Shown here one piece after another: positions 26,805 to 34,504 of a DNA stretch of 64,000 nt. The notes beneath the pieces are model-generated. The model saw only the letters and a program-made list of their open reading frames with translations. It did no database searches and was not told the origin of the DNA. The translations under genes were made by a program, and so were the position numbers. The first letter of the stretch is position 1. Each line of letters opens with the position of its first letter. The stretch comes from Bacillota bacterium (GTDB lineage: Bacteria > Bacillota > Clostridia > Clostridiales > Clostridiaceae). The DNA lies in contig JAGFXP010000003.1 in assembly GCA_017861315.1 (NCBI GenBank), forward strand, positions 16,242 to 80,241, given 5' to 3'.

Positions 26805-27671
26805 TTATGCCATATTTTTTTTATTCCTTGAAGCGCTTGCGAACAGATCGTTCAAGGCTTCCTTGTCTTCCGAGACCAGTGCTTGCTTTATCCTCCCCAT
26901 GCTCTCTTCGAACCTTTCGATTTCCTCCAGCAGATTTTCAGAGTTAAGCGTGAAAAGCTGGGACCACAGAGTGGAATTGATCGAGGCTACCCTCGTTGCA
27001 TCCTTGAAGCTCCCACCAGTGAAAAGGCCCAGGTCGTTTGACCATGTGCACGAATTCATGAGCGATACTGCTATGGCGTGGGGGAGATGGCTCGTCAGGG
27101 ATACTACCCTGTCGTGCTCCTCAGGGCTTATGGAGACCACATTCCTGCAGCCGATTGCCACTGCCATCCTCTCAACAAGCTCCACATTCTCCTTCCTGTT
27201 GGTTTCTACAGGGGTGACAATGTAGTTTGCTCCCTTGAAGAGGTCCTTGTCCGCCGCCTTCAGCCCTTTCTTCTCCTTTCCCGCCATTGGATGACCGCCT
27301 ACGAAATCCACATTTTCTGGCAAGAATTCGCCAACCTGGTCGATTATTCCTCTTTTTATGCCGCAGGTATCGGTTATCACAGCGCCGTCCTTGAAGAATC
27401 CCGAATTTTCCTTTAGGAATTCCAGCATCTCTCTCGGATAAAGAGCTAGTATTACCAGGTCTGCATCGCCAAGCATATCAGCGGCGGCAGTGCCCCCCCT
27501 GTCTATTATCCCTGCTTCCAACGCCTCCCTGACAACAGCCGGATCCCTGTCTATGCCGCATATCGACTGTGGATTAAGATCCCTCAGCGCCTTGGCATAG
27601 GATCCGCCGATAAGCCCCAATCCAACAACTGCTATATTCAAGTTAAAACCGCTAAAACCTGCATCATCCAT
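26805..27671 (-). CDS. tyrA: Prephenate dehydrogenase, copy 1
   Basis: NAD(P)+-dependent oxidative decarboxylation of prephenate to 4-hydroxyphenylpyruvate, for tyrosine. 288 residues, without chorismate mutase or ACT domain. Rossmann motif VGLGLIGGSYA near residue 15, VILALYPREM, the catalytic-site segment GGHPMAGKEKKG, and HDRVVSLTSHLPHAIA. The start is ATG at 27671 with GGGGAAAGGTG upstream; a longer frame would begin inside the attenuator hairpin. First structural gene after leader peptide 1. A close paralogue is at 33637-34503; most of the protein aligns without gaps. Confidence 0.95.
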   Translation of the reverse strand: MDDAGFSGFNLNIAVVGLGLIGGSYAKALRDLNPQSICGIDRDPAVVREALEAGIIDRGGTAAADMLGDADLVILALYPREMLEFLKENSGFFKDGAVITDTCGIKRGIIDQVGEFLPENVDFVGGHPMAGKEKKGLKAADKDLFKGANYIVTPVETNRKENVELVERMAVAIGCRNVVSISPEEHDRVVSLTSHLPHAIAVSLMNSCTWSNDLGLFTGGSFKDATRVASINSTLWSQLFTLNSENLLEEIERFEESMGRIKQALVSEDKEALNDLFASASRNKKNMA

Positions 27672-27707
27672 CTTAATCACCTTTCCCCAAAATCTAATAT
27701 TTTGCTT

Positions 27708-27736
27708 AAAAAAAATAAGGCTCAAATGAGCCTTAT
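27708..27736 (-). terminator. Attenuator terminator 1 (upstream of tyrA-aroA-aroC)
   Basis: On the minus strand ATAAGGCTC and GAGCCTTAT form a perfect 9-bp stem over a 4-nt ATTT loop, followed by seven to eight T. It begins 14 nt after the leader-peptide stop codon. Its 5' arm (GGCTCAT) can instead pair with GGATGAGTT inside the leader (27811-27820), a candidate antiterminator of about nine pairs including G-U wobbles. The 8-bp core stem is identical in the three aro leaders. Confidence 0.9.
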
Positions 27737-27749
27737 AGCATAACGAAAT

Positions 27750-27938
27750 TTAAAGGTTGCTGCAGAGACAGAATTTACTGCCCGGAGTAAGACCTTTGTA
27801 TAACGTATTGAACTCATCCAAAAGTGAAGCACATGTTTTTTTGCAATACCAATAGCCAGCGCTAAAATAATAATAGCCCAGGCTAAAAAAGTAATAAAAA
27901 AACACTTTGCTTATTCCCTTTCCGATGATGTTTTCCAT
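27750..27938 (-). CDS. Aromatic leader peptide 1 (attenuation peptide of tyrA-aroA-aroC)
   Basis: A 62-codon frame beginning MENIIGKGIS, with 13 Phe/Tyr/Trp codons out of 19 between residues 13 and 31, including the runs FFYYFF, YYYF and YWY, then CKK and a tail with LLDEFN. GGAGG lies 7 nt before the ATG. A sigma-A promoter is upstream and a terminator begins 14 nt after the stop. A ribosome stalled on the aromatic codons would leave the DEF region (27811-27820) free to form an antiterminator; completed translation would let the terminator form. A short TAGCC/GGCTA hairpin (27853-27885) lies in the aromatic stretch. A membrane microprotein is the alternative, but three paralogues each before a terminator and aro genes argue for a leader. 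Confidence 0.88.
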   Translation of the reverse strand: MENIIGKGISKVFFYYFFSLGYYYFSAGYWYCKKTCASLLDEFNTLYKGLTPGSKFCLCSNL

Positions 27939-27976
27939 TGTTCTTCCTCCAGATACCGCAAATTTGTATTAGTGTA

Positions 27977-28004
27977 ATTATAACATTTGAATATTTTCTG
28001 TCAA
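27977..28004 (-). promoter_or_regulatory. Promoter of leader unit 1
   Basis: Consensus TTGACA and TATAAT with a 16-bp spacer. The sequence after the -10 box, ACTAATACAAATTT, also follows the -10 box of leader unit 3, so the promoter was duplicated with the unit. Confidence 0.9.
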
Positions 28005-28050
28005 CTCTAACTTTTTAATTTTCTGAACAATCCATCAATAGAGCCTTGAG

Positions 28051-28860
28051 TCAGTTTGCCTTCAGATCATTGTAGATGCCCTCAATCATATCGTCGCTGA
28101 ACTTCTGTCCGTGGAAGATTTCCTGGGCTGCCGCAGCCTGACCCACCAGCATGAAGAGGCCGTTTGCGGCAGTAAGCCCCGCTTCCCTTGCATGCTTGAG
28201 GAACAGCGTCTCTATAGGGTTGTATATGAGGTCAACGGCCGTTGAGAATTTTTCGACAACCTCCCTGCTTACAGGTGATATGTCGGTCACAGGGTGCATG
28301 CCGCAAGGAGTGCAGTTTATTATCATGTCCTTTTTCCCCATAGACTCCAGCTCGCTGTAGGAGATTATCCTGTGCCCGCTGATTTTCTTTGCTGCATTCC
28401 CGGGCTCCCTGCTGACGAATGTGACCTCGCTTATGCCGTTGTCCTGAAGGTATTCTACTACAGCCTTTGCTGCGCCGCCAGGCCCGAGTATGACAGCAGT
28501 TTTCCCTGCAACCTCTATTCCTGCCCTTTTCAGGGTGAGCCCGAAGCCGTAGTAGTCGGTGTTGTAGCCTACAAGCCCTTCCTCTGTGAAGGCGATTGTG
28601 TTTATGGCCCCGATCCTTTCGGCCTCAGGTGCTATCTTGTCCAGGAATTTCATTATTTCTATCTTGTAAGGGATGGTGACGTTGACACCCCTGCAGCCCA
28701 TAGCCTTCATGCCTGCAACTGCAGTTGCCAGGTCCTCCCTCTTTATTTCAAAAAGGCTGTAGGTTGAATTCTCGTTCAATCTTTCGAATACACCTCCGTG
28801 TATCTTCGGCGAGAGGCTGTGTCCCAGCTTTTCTCCGATTAGTCCGTAAAAATTGCTCAT
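28051..28860 (-). CDS. aroE: Shikimate dehydrogenase, copy 1
   Basis: NADP+-dependent reduction of 3-dehydroshikimate to shikimate. 269 residues. The N-terminal substrate domain has GEKLGHSLSPKIHGGVF, the catalytic Lys in GVNVTIPYKIEIM and NTDYYGF; the Rossmann domain has ILGPGGAAKAV. NCTPCGMHP and GLFMLVGQAAAAQEIF complete the family pattern. Third gene of leader-aroF-aroB-aroE, 28 bp after aroB. The paralogue at 31894-32706 shares the first 28 residues almost unchanged and long identical stretches after. Confidence 0.95.
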   Translation of the reverse strand: MSNFYGLIGEKLGHSLSPKIHGGVFERLNENSTYSLFEIKREDLATAVAGMKAMGCRGVNVTIPYKIEIMKFLDKIAPEAERIGAINTIAFTEEGLVGYNTDYYGFGLTLKRAGIEVAGKTAVILGPGGAAKAVVEYLQDNGISEVTFVSREPGNAAKKISGHRIISYSELESMGKKDMIINCTPCGMHPVTDISPVSREVVEKFSTAVDLIYNPIETLFLKHAREAGLTAANGLFMLVGQAAAAQEIFHGQKFSDDMIEGIYNDLKAN

Positions 28861-28888
28861 TATTGCTATCTCTCCTATTCATTCCTCT

Positions 28889-29956
28889 TTATATGAACCG
28901 CCCGATTTCCGTCTGGTCGATCTTTTCTATGAATGCGTCTCCCGCCCTTCTGAGAAGGACCAGGCTGATGCTGCCGCCGCTGCTCTTCTTGTCCAGAAGC
29001 ATGGTTTCCTCCAAGGCTGCCCTGTCCATCTCAGGAGGCTGGATCGGCAGGCCGAACTTACCCAGAAGCTTCTCGAGATATGCTGCGGTTCCATTTTCGG
29101 TGATGCCCATCTTCTCGCTGGCCCTTGTTATGTGGGCCATTCCTATAGACACGGCTTCCCCGTGGGTGTACTTCTCGTAACCGAAATATTTTTCCACGGC
29201 ATGCCCGAAGGTGTGCCCGAAGTTCAGGAGCATCCTGCAGCCTAAATCCTTCTCGTCCTTCTCCACCAGCTCTTTTTTTATGCTGCAGCACCTGAATATA
29301 ACGCTGTCGATTTTCCTGAGCAGGTCATCGTCATCCCTGCAGCCCTCCAGCTCTTGAAGCAGGGCCTTGTCCTTTATGAATCCGTATTTTATGACCTCGG
29401 CGAGTCCGTCGTGGAGATGCCTTCTGTCCAGCGTCTTAAGTAGCTCCCTGTCTATGAATACGGCCTTAGGCTGGTAGAAGCTTCCCACCAGGTTTTTTCC
29501 CCAGGGAAGATCCACTGCAACCTTGCCGCCTATGCTGCTGTCCACTTGGGCAAGCAGCGTGGTCGGCACCTGTATGTAGGGAATCCCCCTCAGGTATGTG
29601 GCTGCGGCGAAGCCCCCCAGGTCTCCCACAACCCCGCCCCCGAAGGTCAGGATCAGATCTTCCCTAGTCAGCTTCATATCGGAGAGCTTTCCGTAAACCT
29701 CCTTCAGGGTCTCAAGGGATTTGCTGGCTTCACCCGGTCTCACGGATATGACTGCCTTTCCGATGCCCTGGTTGGATATGTCCTCCTCGAGCCATCTTCC
29801 GTAGAGCCCTCCCACATTGTCGTCTGTGATTATTGCTACACGCCTGCAGGAACGGTGGTTCTCAGAGATATACCGTCCTATGCCTGACAGGCATCCGCGT
29901 TCTATGAATATGCTGTAGCTGTTCTCGCCGAGTTCCATTCCAAGCCGTCTCATCAT
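28889..29956 (-). CDS. aroB: 3-dehydroquinate synthase
   Basis: Converts DAHP to 3-dehydroquinate with NAD+ and a divalent metal. The 355-residue protein shows FGGGVVGDLGGFAAATYLRGIPYIQVPTTLLAQVDSSIGGK-type core segments (split here as FGGGVVGDLGGFAA, GIPYIQVPTTLL and DSSIGGK), the metal His in LNFGHTFGHAVE and THGEAVSIGM, and the Glu of LAEVIKYG. The ATG overlaps the aroF stop as ATGA, with GAGGGTG just upstream. A frame extension of 30 codons inside aroF was rejected. The only aroB in the window. Confidence 0.96.
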   Translation of the reverse strand: MMRRLGMELGENSYSIFIERGCLSGIGRYISENHRSCRRVAIITDDNVGGLYGRWLEEDISNQGIGKAVISVRPGEASKSLETLKEVYGKLSDMKLTREDLILTFGGGVVGDLGGFAAATYLRGIPYIQVPTTLLAQVDSSIGGKVAVDLPWGKNLVGSFYQPKAVFIDRELLKTLDRRHLHDGLAEVIKYGFIKDKALLQELEGCRDDDDLLRKIDSVIFRCCSIKKELVEKDEKDLGCRMLLNFGHTFGHAVEKYFGYEKYTHGEAVSIGMAHITRASEKMGITENGTAAYLEKLLGKFGLPIQPPEMDRAALEETMLLDKKSSGGSISLVLLRRAGDAFIEKIDQTEIGRFI

Positions 29957-30960
29957 ATCACCCTCTTTTCGAAGCAGGCTATGGAAGAAAGATCCTCCAT
30001 GAGATTCCTGAACCGCTTTGGTTTGATCGACTGCGGCCCGTCGCACTTTGCATTTTCCGGATCGTCGTGCACTTCTATCATGAGGCCATCAGCCCCCACT
30101 GCTATTGCGGCCTTTGAAAGAGGCTCGACCATCCACCAGTGGCCTGCCGCATGGCTGGGATCCACTATAACCGGAAGGTGGCTCATCCTCTTTATCGCTG
30201 GGATAGCACTCAGGTCCAGGGTGTTTCTTGTATAGGTTTCGAAGGTCCTTATGCCTCTTTCGCAGAGTATAACATTTTCGTTGCCTCCTGCCATGATGTA
30301 CTCAGCCGACATAAGCAGCTCCTCAATGGTTGCGGAAAATCCCCTCTTCAGAAGGATAGGCGTTTTTGTCCTTCCAAGCTGCTTAAGCATTTCGAAGTTC
30401 TGCATGTTCCTGGCTCCAACCTGTATGATGTCTACGTTCTCGACGAATTCGTCCAGAGTATCGGTCGACATTATCTCGGTAACTATAGGAAGCCCGGTTT
30501 CCTGCCTTGCAATCTTAAGAAGTTCAAGTCCATGCAGCTTCAGCCCCTGGAAGCTGTACGGGGAAGTCCTCGGTTTGAACGCCCCTCCCCTCAGGAAGCC
30601 CGCTCCGCCCTCTTTCACTTTTCTTGCGATGTCAACTATCTGCTCTTCGCTCTCAACGGAGCATGGTCCGGCTATTACCGCCAGCTTGGCTCCGCCAATT
30701 GTTTCGTTCTTGACTCTTATCACTGTGCCGTCAGGCTTGAACATCCTGTTTGCGAGCTTATAGGGCTCCTGTACCTCTTTAATTTCCTCTATGCAGCCTG
30801 ATGAGTTCAATTTTTCCAGCACTGAATTTTTACCTATCAGCCCCAGAATGCATCTGCCGTCTTCAGAGCTCTCGCGCACTATGCATCCGTCTTTTTCCAG
30901 CGCAAGTTTCAATTCTTCGATTTTACATCTCGATGTTCCTGATTTTAATACAGCTAGCAT
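29953..30960 (-). CDS. aroF: DAHP synthase (ferredoxin-like domain type), copy 1
   Basis: Condenses PEP and erythrose-4-phosphate, the entry step of the shikimate pathway. 335 residues: an N-terminal ferredoxin-like domain (residues 1-~70), known in Thermotoga to mediate feedback inhibition, followed by the KDSA/DAHPS barrel from LAVIAGPCSVES, FKPRTSPYSFQGL, QVGARNMQNFEML, LLKRGFSATIEE, LCERGIRTFE and DPSHAAGHWWMVEPLSKAAIAVGAD-type segments. GGAGG before the ATG. First gene after leader peptide 2. The paralogue at 34505-35518 is very similar in the barrel but much less so in the N-terminal domain, so the two may differ in feedback response. Confidence 0.95.
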   Translation of the reverse strand: MLAVLKSGTSRCKIEELKLALEKDGCIVRESSEDGRCILGLIGKNSVLEKLNSSGCIEEIKEVQEPYKLANRMFKPDGTVIRVKNETIGGAKLAVIAGPCSVESEEQIVDIARKVKEGGAGFLRGGAFKPRTSPYSFQGLKLHGLELLKIARQETGLPIVTEIMSTDTLDEFVENVDIIQVGARNMQNFEMLKQLGRTKTPILLKRGFSATIEELLMSAEYIMAGGNENVILCERGIRTFETYTRNTLDLSAIPAIKRMSHLPVIVDPSHAAGHWWMVEPLSKAAIAVGADGLMIEVHDDPENAKCDGPQSIKPKRFRNLMEDLSSIACFEKRVI

Positions 30961-30999
30961 GGCTTTACCTCCTTCTTCGATTATTGATTGAATTTTTAT

Positions 31000-31028
31000 A
31001 AAAAAAATAAGGCTCAGAATGAGCCTTA
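31000..31028 (-). terminator. Attenuator terminator 2 (upstream of aroF-aroB-aroE)
   Basis: TAAGGCTC and GAGCCTTA on the minus strand pair over an ATTCT loop and are followed by seven to eight T. It begins 20 nt after the leader-peptide 2 stop. GATGAGT in the leader (31096-31102) can pair with its CTCAT, but the extension is shorter than in leaders 1 and 3. Confidence 0.88.
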
Positions 31029-31048
31029 AACTTTACAGAAATATTTTC

Positions 31049-31222
31049 TCAATGCAGATTCAGACTGCACGCTGAAAAATACCTGGGCCTAATACACTCA
31101 TCGAAAAGAGAATTATACATTTTTTTGCAGAACCAATAGCCGGCGCTAAAAAAGTAATAGCCCAGGCTGTAAAAATAATTAAAAAATGTGCAGCTGATTC
31201 TCCTAGCAATGATATTTTCCAT
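31049..31222 (-). CDS. Aromatic leader peptide 2 (attenuation peptide of aroF-aroB-aroE)
   Basis: 57 codons from the ATG matched to its paralogues: MENIIARRIS, then 12 aromatic codons among residues 13-31 (FFNYFY, YYFF, YWF), CKK, SLFDEC and a divergent tail. AAAGGAGG lies upstream; an ATG one codon earlier is equally possible. SLGYYFFSAGYWFCKK matches leader 1 closely. A TGCAG/CTGCA hairpin lies between the DE region and the stop. Same role as proposed for leader 1, sensing charged tRNA-Phe, -Tyr and possibly -Trp. Confidence 0.86.
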   Translation of the reverse strand: MENIIARRISCTFFNYFYSLGYYFFSAGYWFCKKMYNSLFDECIRPRYFSACSLNLH

Positions 31223-31258
31223 CATCCAGTCCTCCTTTCGCATGAGATACTAATTGTC

Positions 31259-31289
31259 ATTATAATTCAGACGTCAAATTTATGTCCAA
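31259..31289 (-). promoter_or_regulatory. Candidate promoter of leader unit 2
   Basis: A perfect TATAAT with TTGGAC 19 bp upstream; the spacing is long, so the -35 assignment is uncertain. Confidence 0.5.
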
Positions 31290-31382
31290 TTCCTGTTTTA
31301 ATGGCTAATCAGGGCCATCCATAGATGCAGTCTATGGATTCCTGCTACGTTTTCTATGGATCCCTTTGTGTTAAAGCATATC

Positions 31383-31874
31383 CTATGTGCATTTTTCTAT
31401 GATCGTATCTACCACGTCCTCGATTTCCCTGTCATTCATCACATGAAAATCGCAGCAATTTTTGTAAATTTCATATCTCTCGTCATAAAGATCGTATAGC
31501 TGCTGAATCCCGTCGTTAAGCAAAGGCCTTGTTGATATCTCAACATCCCCTTCAATATTCGCCAGGGGCCTGTCAATAAAAACTATGATTCCCTGCTTTT
31601 TCAGTTCATCTATGTTTTCCTTTCTTTTTACAACTCCGCCGCCTGTGGCGATTATGGCTGAATTTTCCATGCTCAGCTTTCTTACTGCCATGCTTTCAAC
31701 ATCTCTGAAATTGCATTCGCTCAATGCGAAAAGCTCCGGGATTGTCTTGCCGCTTTCTTCGACAATGAACTCATCCATATCCACAAACTTACGTTTTAGT
31801 CTTTCATGCAGCATTTTACCAATGGTTGTCTTTCCTGCGCCTGGCATCCCTATTAAAACTATATTCTTACTCAT
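31383..31874 (-). CDS. aroK: Shikimate kinase
   Basis: Phosphorylates shikimate with ATP. At 163 residues it has usual length. Walker A is GMPGAGKTTIGK (residue ~8), followed by the shikimate-binding Asp in FVDMDEFIVEESGKTI, FRDVESMAV, ATGGGVVKRKENI, and the lid Arg in STRPLLND. The start is the ATG after GGAGATTTGCTA. Last gene of leader-aroF-tyrA-pheA-aroE-aroK, 19 bp after aroE copy 2, and the only shikimate kinase in the window. An ATCCATAGA/TCTATGGAT palindrome at 31316-31338 follows, but without a T tract. Confidence 0.94.
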   Translation of the reverse strand: MSKNIVLIGMPGAGKTTIGKMLHERLKRKFVDMDEFIVEESGKTIPELFALSECNFRDVESMAVRKLSMENSAIIATGGGVVKRKENIDELKKQGIIVFIDRPLANIEGDVEISTRPLLNDGIQQLYDLYDERYEIYKNCCDFHVMNDREIEDVVDTIIEKCT

Positions 31875-31893
31875 TAGCAAATCTCCATCCTAA

Positions 31894-32706
31894 TTAAATG
31901 TCGACTTTCACTTTGTTGTACAATTCCTCGATAAACTCATCACTGAATTTGATTTCCTGCCAAATTTCCTGTGCGGCTGCAGCCTGTGCTACAAGCATAT
32001 ATAGGCCGTTGGCGGTTTTTAGTCCTGCCTCCCTGGAATGCTTTAGGAACAATGTCTCTATCGGATTGTATATCAGGTCAACAGCTGTCGAGAATTTGGA
32101 TACAGCCTCCTTGTCTACAGGCGATATGTCCATGTTGGGATACATTCCGCAAGGTGTTGAATTTATGATTATGTCCTTGTTCACCAGGCCTTTCAGCTCT
32201 TCATACGCAATTATCGTCTGGCCCTTTATTCTCGACTCAGCCTCCTTAGGATCACGGCTTACAAAGATAACTTCACTTATTCCTTTGTCGAGAAGGTAGA
32301 CAAGCACAGCCTTTGCTGCTCCCCCTGTCCCCAGTATCACTGCCTTTTTGCCAGCCACATCTATGCCTGCCCTCTTCAGTGTGAAGCCAAAACCAAAGTA
32401 GTCAGTATTATGGCCTGTAAGCCCTTCTTTGCTGAAAGCTACTGTGTTCACAGCGCCGATTTTTTGTGCCTCATAAGAAATCTCGTCAATGCAATCCATG
32501 ATTTCTATCTTATAAGGTATTGTAACATTTACCCCTCTGCAGCCCATGGCCTTCATGCCTTCTACCGCAGTCTTTAGATTTCCCCTTTTTATCTCAAACA
32601 GGCTGTAGGTTGCATCTATTTTCAGTATGTCAAAAATGCATCCATGTATCTTCGGTGAAAGGCTGTGTCCCAGCTTTTCACCGATTAATCCATAAAAATT
32701 ACTCAT
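31894..32706 (-). CDS. aroE: Shikimate dehydrogenase, copy 2
   Basis: 270 residues with the same catalytic elements as copy 1: GEKLGHSLSPKIHG, VNVTIPYKIEIM (catalytic Lys), HNTDYFGFGF, ILGTGGAAKAV, NSTPCGMYP, YMLVAQAAAAQEIW. The Rossmann loop has GTGGAA where copy 1 has GPGGAA. Between pheA (15 bp upstream) and aroK. The third codon positions are visibly richer in A/T than in copy 1, as in the whole unit. AAGAGGAG supplies the ribosome site. Confidence 0.95.
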   Translation of the reverse strand: MSNFYGLIGEKLGHSLSPKIHGCIFDILKIDATYSLFEIKRGNLKTAVEGMKAMGCRGVNVTIPYKIEIMDCIDEISYEAQKIGAVNTVAFSKEGLTGHNTDYFGFGFTLKRAGIDVAGKKAVILGTGGAAKAVLVYLLDKGISEVIFVSRDPKEAESRIKGQTIIAYEELKGLVNKDIIINSTPCGMYPNMDISPVDKEAVSKFSTAVDLIYNPIETLFLKHSREAGLKTANGLYMLVAQAAAAQEIWQEIKFSDEFIEELYNKVKVDI

Positions 32707-32720
32707 TCTACCCGCTCCTC

Positions 32721-33545
32721 TTAATAATTTCCTAAAAATTTGTAGTTAACTCCCTCTCCCTTTATGTCATTGAATATGTTCTGTGTTTTCTGGTCCAGCA
32801 TGTTTCCCTGAAAATCAATATAAAAGGAATACTCCCATGGTTTTCCAGCTATGGGTCTCGACTCTATCTTTAATAGATTGGAGTCATTATCCGCAAAATG
32901 TTTTAGGACATTATAAAGCGCTCCAACTTTATGCGGCAGTGTTGCCACTATCGATATTTTATCGCAGTTTTCGCTAAGCTCCATATCGCGGCCAATGATT
33001 ATGAATCTGGTAAAATTCTTGCTGCTGTCATTTATATTTTCCTTTAGAATATCCAGGCCGTATATTTCCGCAGCTTTCCTGCTGGCCACACAAGCCTTGC
33101 TTCTTAAATTTTCACTACTTATATATTGCGCGCTCCTTGCTGTATTGTGGTAAGGTATCAGCTTCCATTCGGGATGCTTGTCGAAGTACTCCTTTGACTG
33201 CATGAATCCCTGGATGTGGGAGTATACCTCCTCTATTTCGGATATATCTGCGCCCCTTAGTCCAAGAAGGTTTTGATCCACCTTGATGCACTTTTCACCT
33301 ACAATATAAAATCCATACTCTCCTAGCAGGTCATACACCTCAGAAATACCGCCGGTGGATGAATTTTCCACAGGAAGAATCCCGTATTTTATCTCGGCCA
33401 TACCCAGAGCATTGAAAACATCCCTGAAACACTGGAAACTGACAGCATCTGCTGCTTCGCCAAAGTATTCGGTTAAGGCCTGGTGGCTGAAGGAACCTTC
33501 AACGCCCTGAAATCCAACCCTGTACCTGTAGTCTGAATCATCCAT
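32721..33545 (-). CDS. pheA: Prephenate dehydratase, monofunctional
   Basis: Decarboxylates and dehydrates prephenate to phenylpyruvate, for phenylalanine. 274 residues: PDT domain with GVEGSFSHQAL, YGILPVENSSTGGI (catalytic Thr region normally in the later NFTRF motif, present as KNFTRFIIIG), then an ACT domain with PHKVGALYNVLKHFADNDSNLLKIESRP, whose ESRP motif binds phenylalanine for feedback inhibition. There is no N-terminal chorismate mutase domain. GAGGGTG before the ATG overlaps the aroC remnant. A stump of a second pheA lies after aroC. Confidence 0.95.
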   Translation of the reverse strand: MDDSDYRYRVGFQGVEGSFSHQALTEYFGEAADAVSFQCFRDVFNALGMAEIKYGILPVENSSTGGISEVYDLLGEYGFYIVGEKCIKVDQNLLGLRGADISEIEEVYSHIQGFMQSKEYFDKHPEWKLIPYHNTARSAQYISSENLRSKACVASRKAAEIYGLDILKENINDSSKNFTRFIIIGRDMELSENCDKISIVATLPHKVGALYNVLKHFADNDSNLLKIESRPIAGKPWEYSFYIDFQGNMLDQKTQNIFNDIKGEGVNYKFLGNY

Positions 33546-33557
33546 TCTATCACACCC

Positions 33558-33611
33558 TCATTCCATATTATCCGGAACCGCCCTTTTTACGATGCAGGGT
33601 TCGTGCCTCCC
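33558..33611 (-). pseudogene. Remnant of a second aroC (C-terminal fragment)
   Basis: The minus strand between tyrA copy 2 and pheA reads GRHEPCIVKRAVP then DNME and a stop. The intact aroC at 24461-25534 has [13 protein letters not shown], then 11 residues, and ends LLDNID. The fragment thus keeps the signature-3 region and the true C-terminus, with an internal deletion of those 11 codons and loss of everything before. Homology may extend a little upstream (to about 33630) with a frame break. The stop lies 12 bp before the pheA ATG, so the deletion stopped at the functional edge of pheA. Confidence 0.88.
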
Positions 33612-33636
33612 GGTTTGATTTCAAAAGTATTAATCT

Positions 33637-34503
33637 TCATACCATCTTTCTTTTATTCGTTGAAGCACTGATGAAAATGTCATCCAAAGCTTCCTTGTCC
33701 CGGTCGCGCAGGGCTGATTTTATCCTGCTGATGCTATCTTCGAATTTTTCGATAACTTCAAGCAGATTTTCCGAGTTCATTAAAAGAAGCTGCGACCAAA
33801 GCGTTGAATTTATTTCCGCCACCCTGGTTGCATCACTAAAGCTTCCTCCCGCAAACAAACCTATATTGGTTTCTGATAGACAGGAGTTAACGAGTGCTAA
33901 AGCTATGACATGCGGCAGTTGGCTTGTTAATGATATTACCCTGTCATGCTCCTCCGGGGTTATTGATACCACGTTTTTGCAGCCTATAGCCACTGCCATG
34001 TTCTCTACCAGCTTCACGTTTTCCTTCCTGTTTCTAGCAATCGGAGTCAAAATGTAATTGGTTCCTTTGAATAGATTCTTGTCTGACGCCCTTAGCCCCT
34101 TTTTCTCCTTACCGGCCATCGGATGACCGCCTATAAAGTCCACGTGCTCAGGCAGGAAATCGCATACCTTTTCAATGACATCTTTTTTTACGCCGCAGCT
34201 ATCAGTAACAACCGCTCCTTTCTTCAAGAAGCGAACATTCTTCTTAAGAAATTCCACTGACTCTTTTGGGTACAGTGCCATAATGACAAGATTCGCATCC
34301 TTTAATGCCTCGCTGCCGCTTGTGCTTCCGCTGTCTATTACCCCGCTGCTTAAAGCTTCGCCTATTACGCCGGGATCCTTATCGATACCGATTATCGACT
34401 TGGGATTCAGCTCCCTTAGTGCCATTGCATAGGAGCCTCCAATTAAGCCAAGTCCTACTATTGCTATATTTATTCCAAAATCGCTGAAATCCGCACCAGC
34501 CAT
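33637..34503 (-). CDS. tyrA: Prephenate dehydrogenase, copy 2
   Basis: 288 residues, same length as copy 1, with VGLGLIGGSYAMAL, VIMALYPKES, GGHPMAGKEKKG, and HDRVISLTSQLPHVIA. Begins 1 bp after the aroF copy 2 stop, with AGGGAATTG serving as ribosome site. The first structural gene after it is pheA, separated by 91 bp that hold the aroC remnant; in copy 1 the same place is taken by aroA and aroC. Confidence 0.95.
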   Translation of the reverse strand: MAGADFSDFGINIAIVGLGLIGGSYAMALRELNPKSIIGIDKDPGVIGEALSSGVIDSGSTSGSEALKDANLVIMALYPKESVEFLKKNVRFLKKGAVVTDSCGVKKDVIEKVCDFLPEHVDFIGGHPMAGKEKKGLRASDKNLFKGTNYILTPIARNRKENVKLVENMAVAIGCKNVVSITPEEHDRVISLTSQLPHVIALALVNSCLSETNIGLFAGGSFSDATRVAEINSTLWSQLLLMNSENLLEVIEKFEDSISRIKSALRDRDKEALDDIFISASTNKRKMV

Positions 34504-34504
34504 T

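Noticed and set aside
26805..27725. Start of tyrA copy 1 at 27725
   Set aside because: It would begin inside the attenuator hairpin; the ATG at 27671 has a good ribosome site and matches the start of copy 2.
31316..31338. Terminator after aroK
   Set aside because: The ATCCATAGA palindrome has no T tract on the minus strand, so it was not called.
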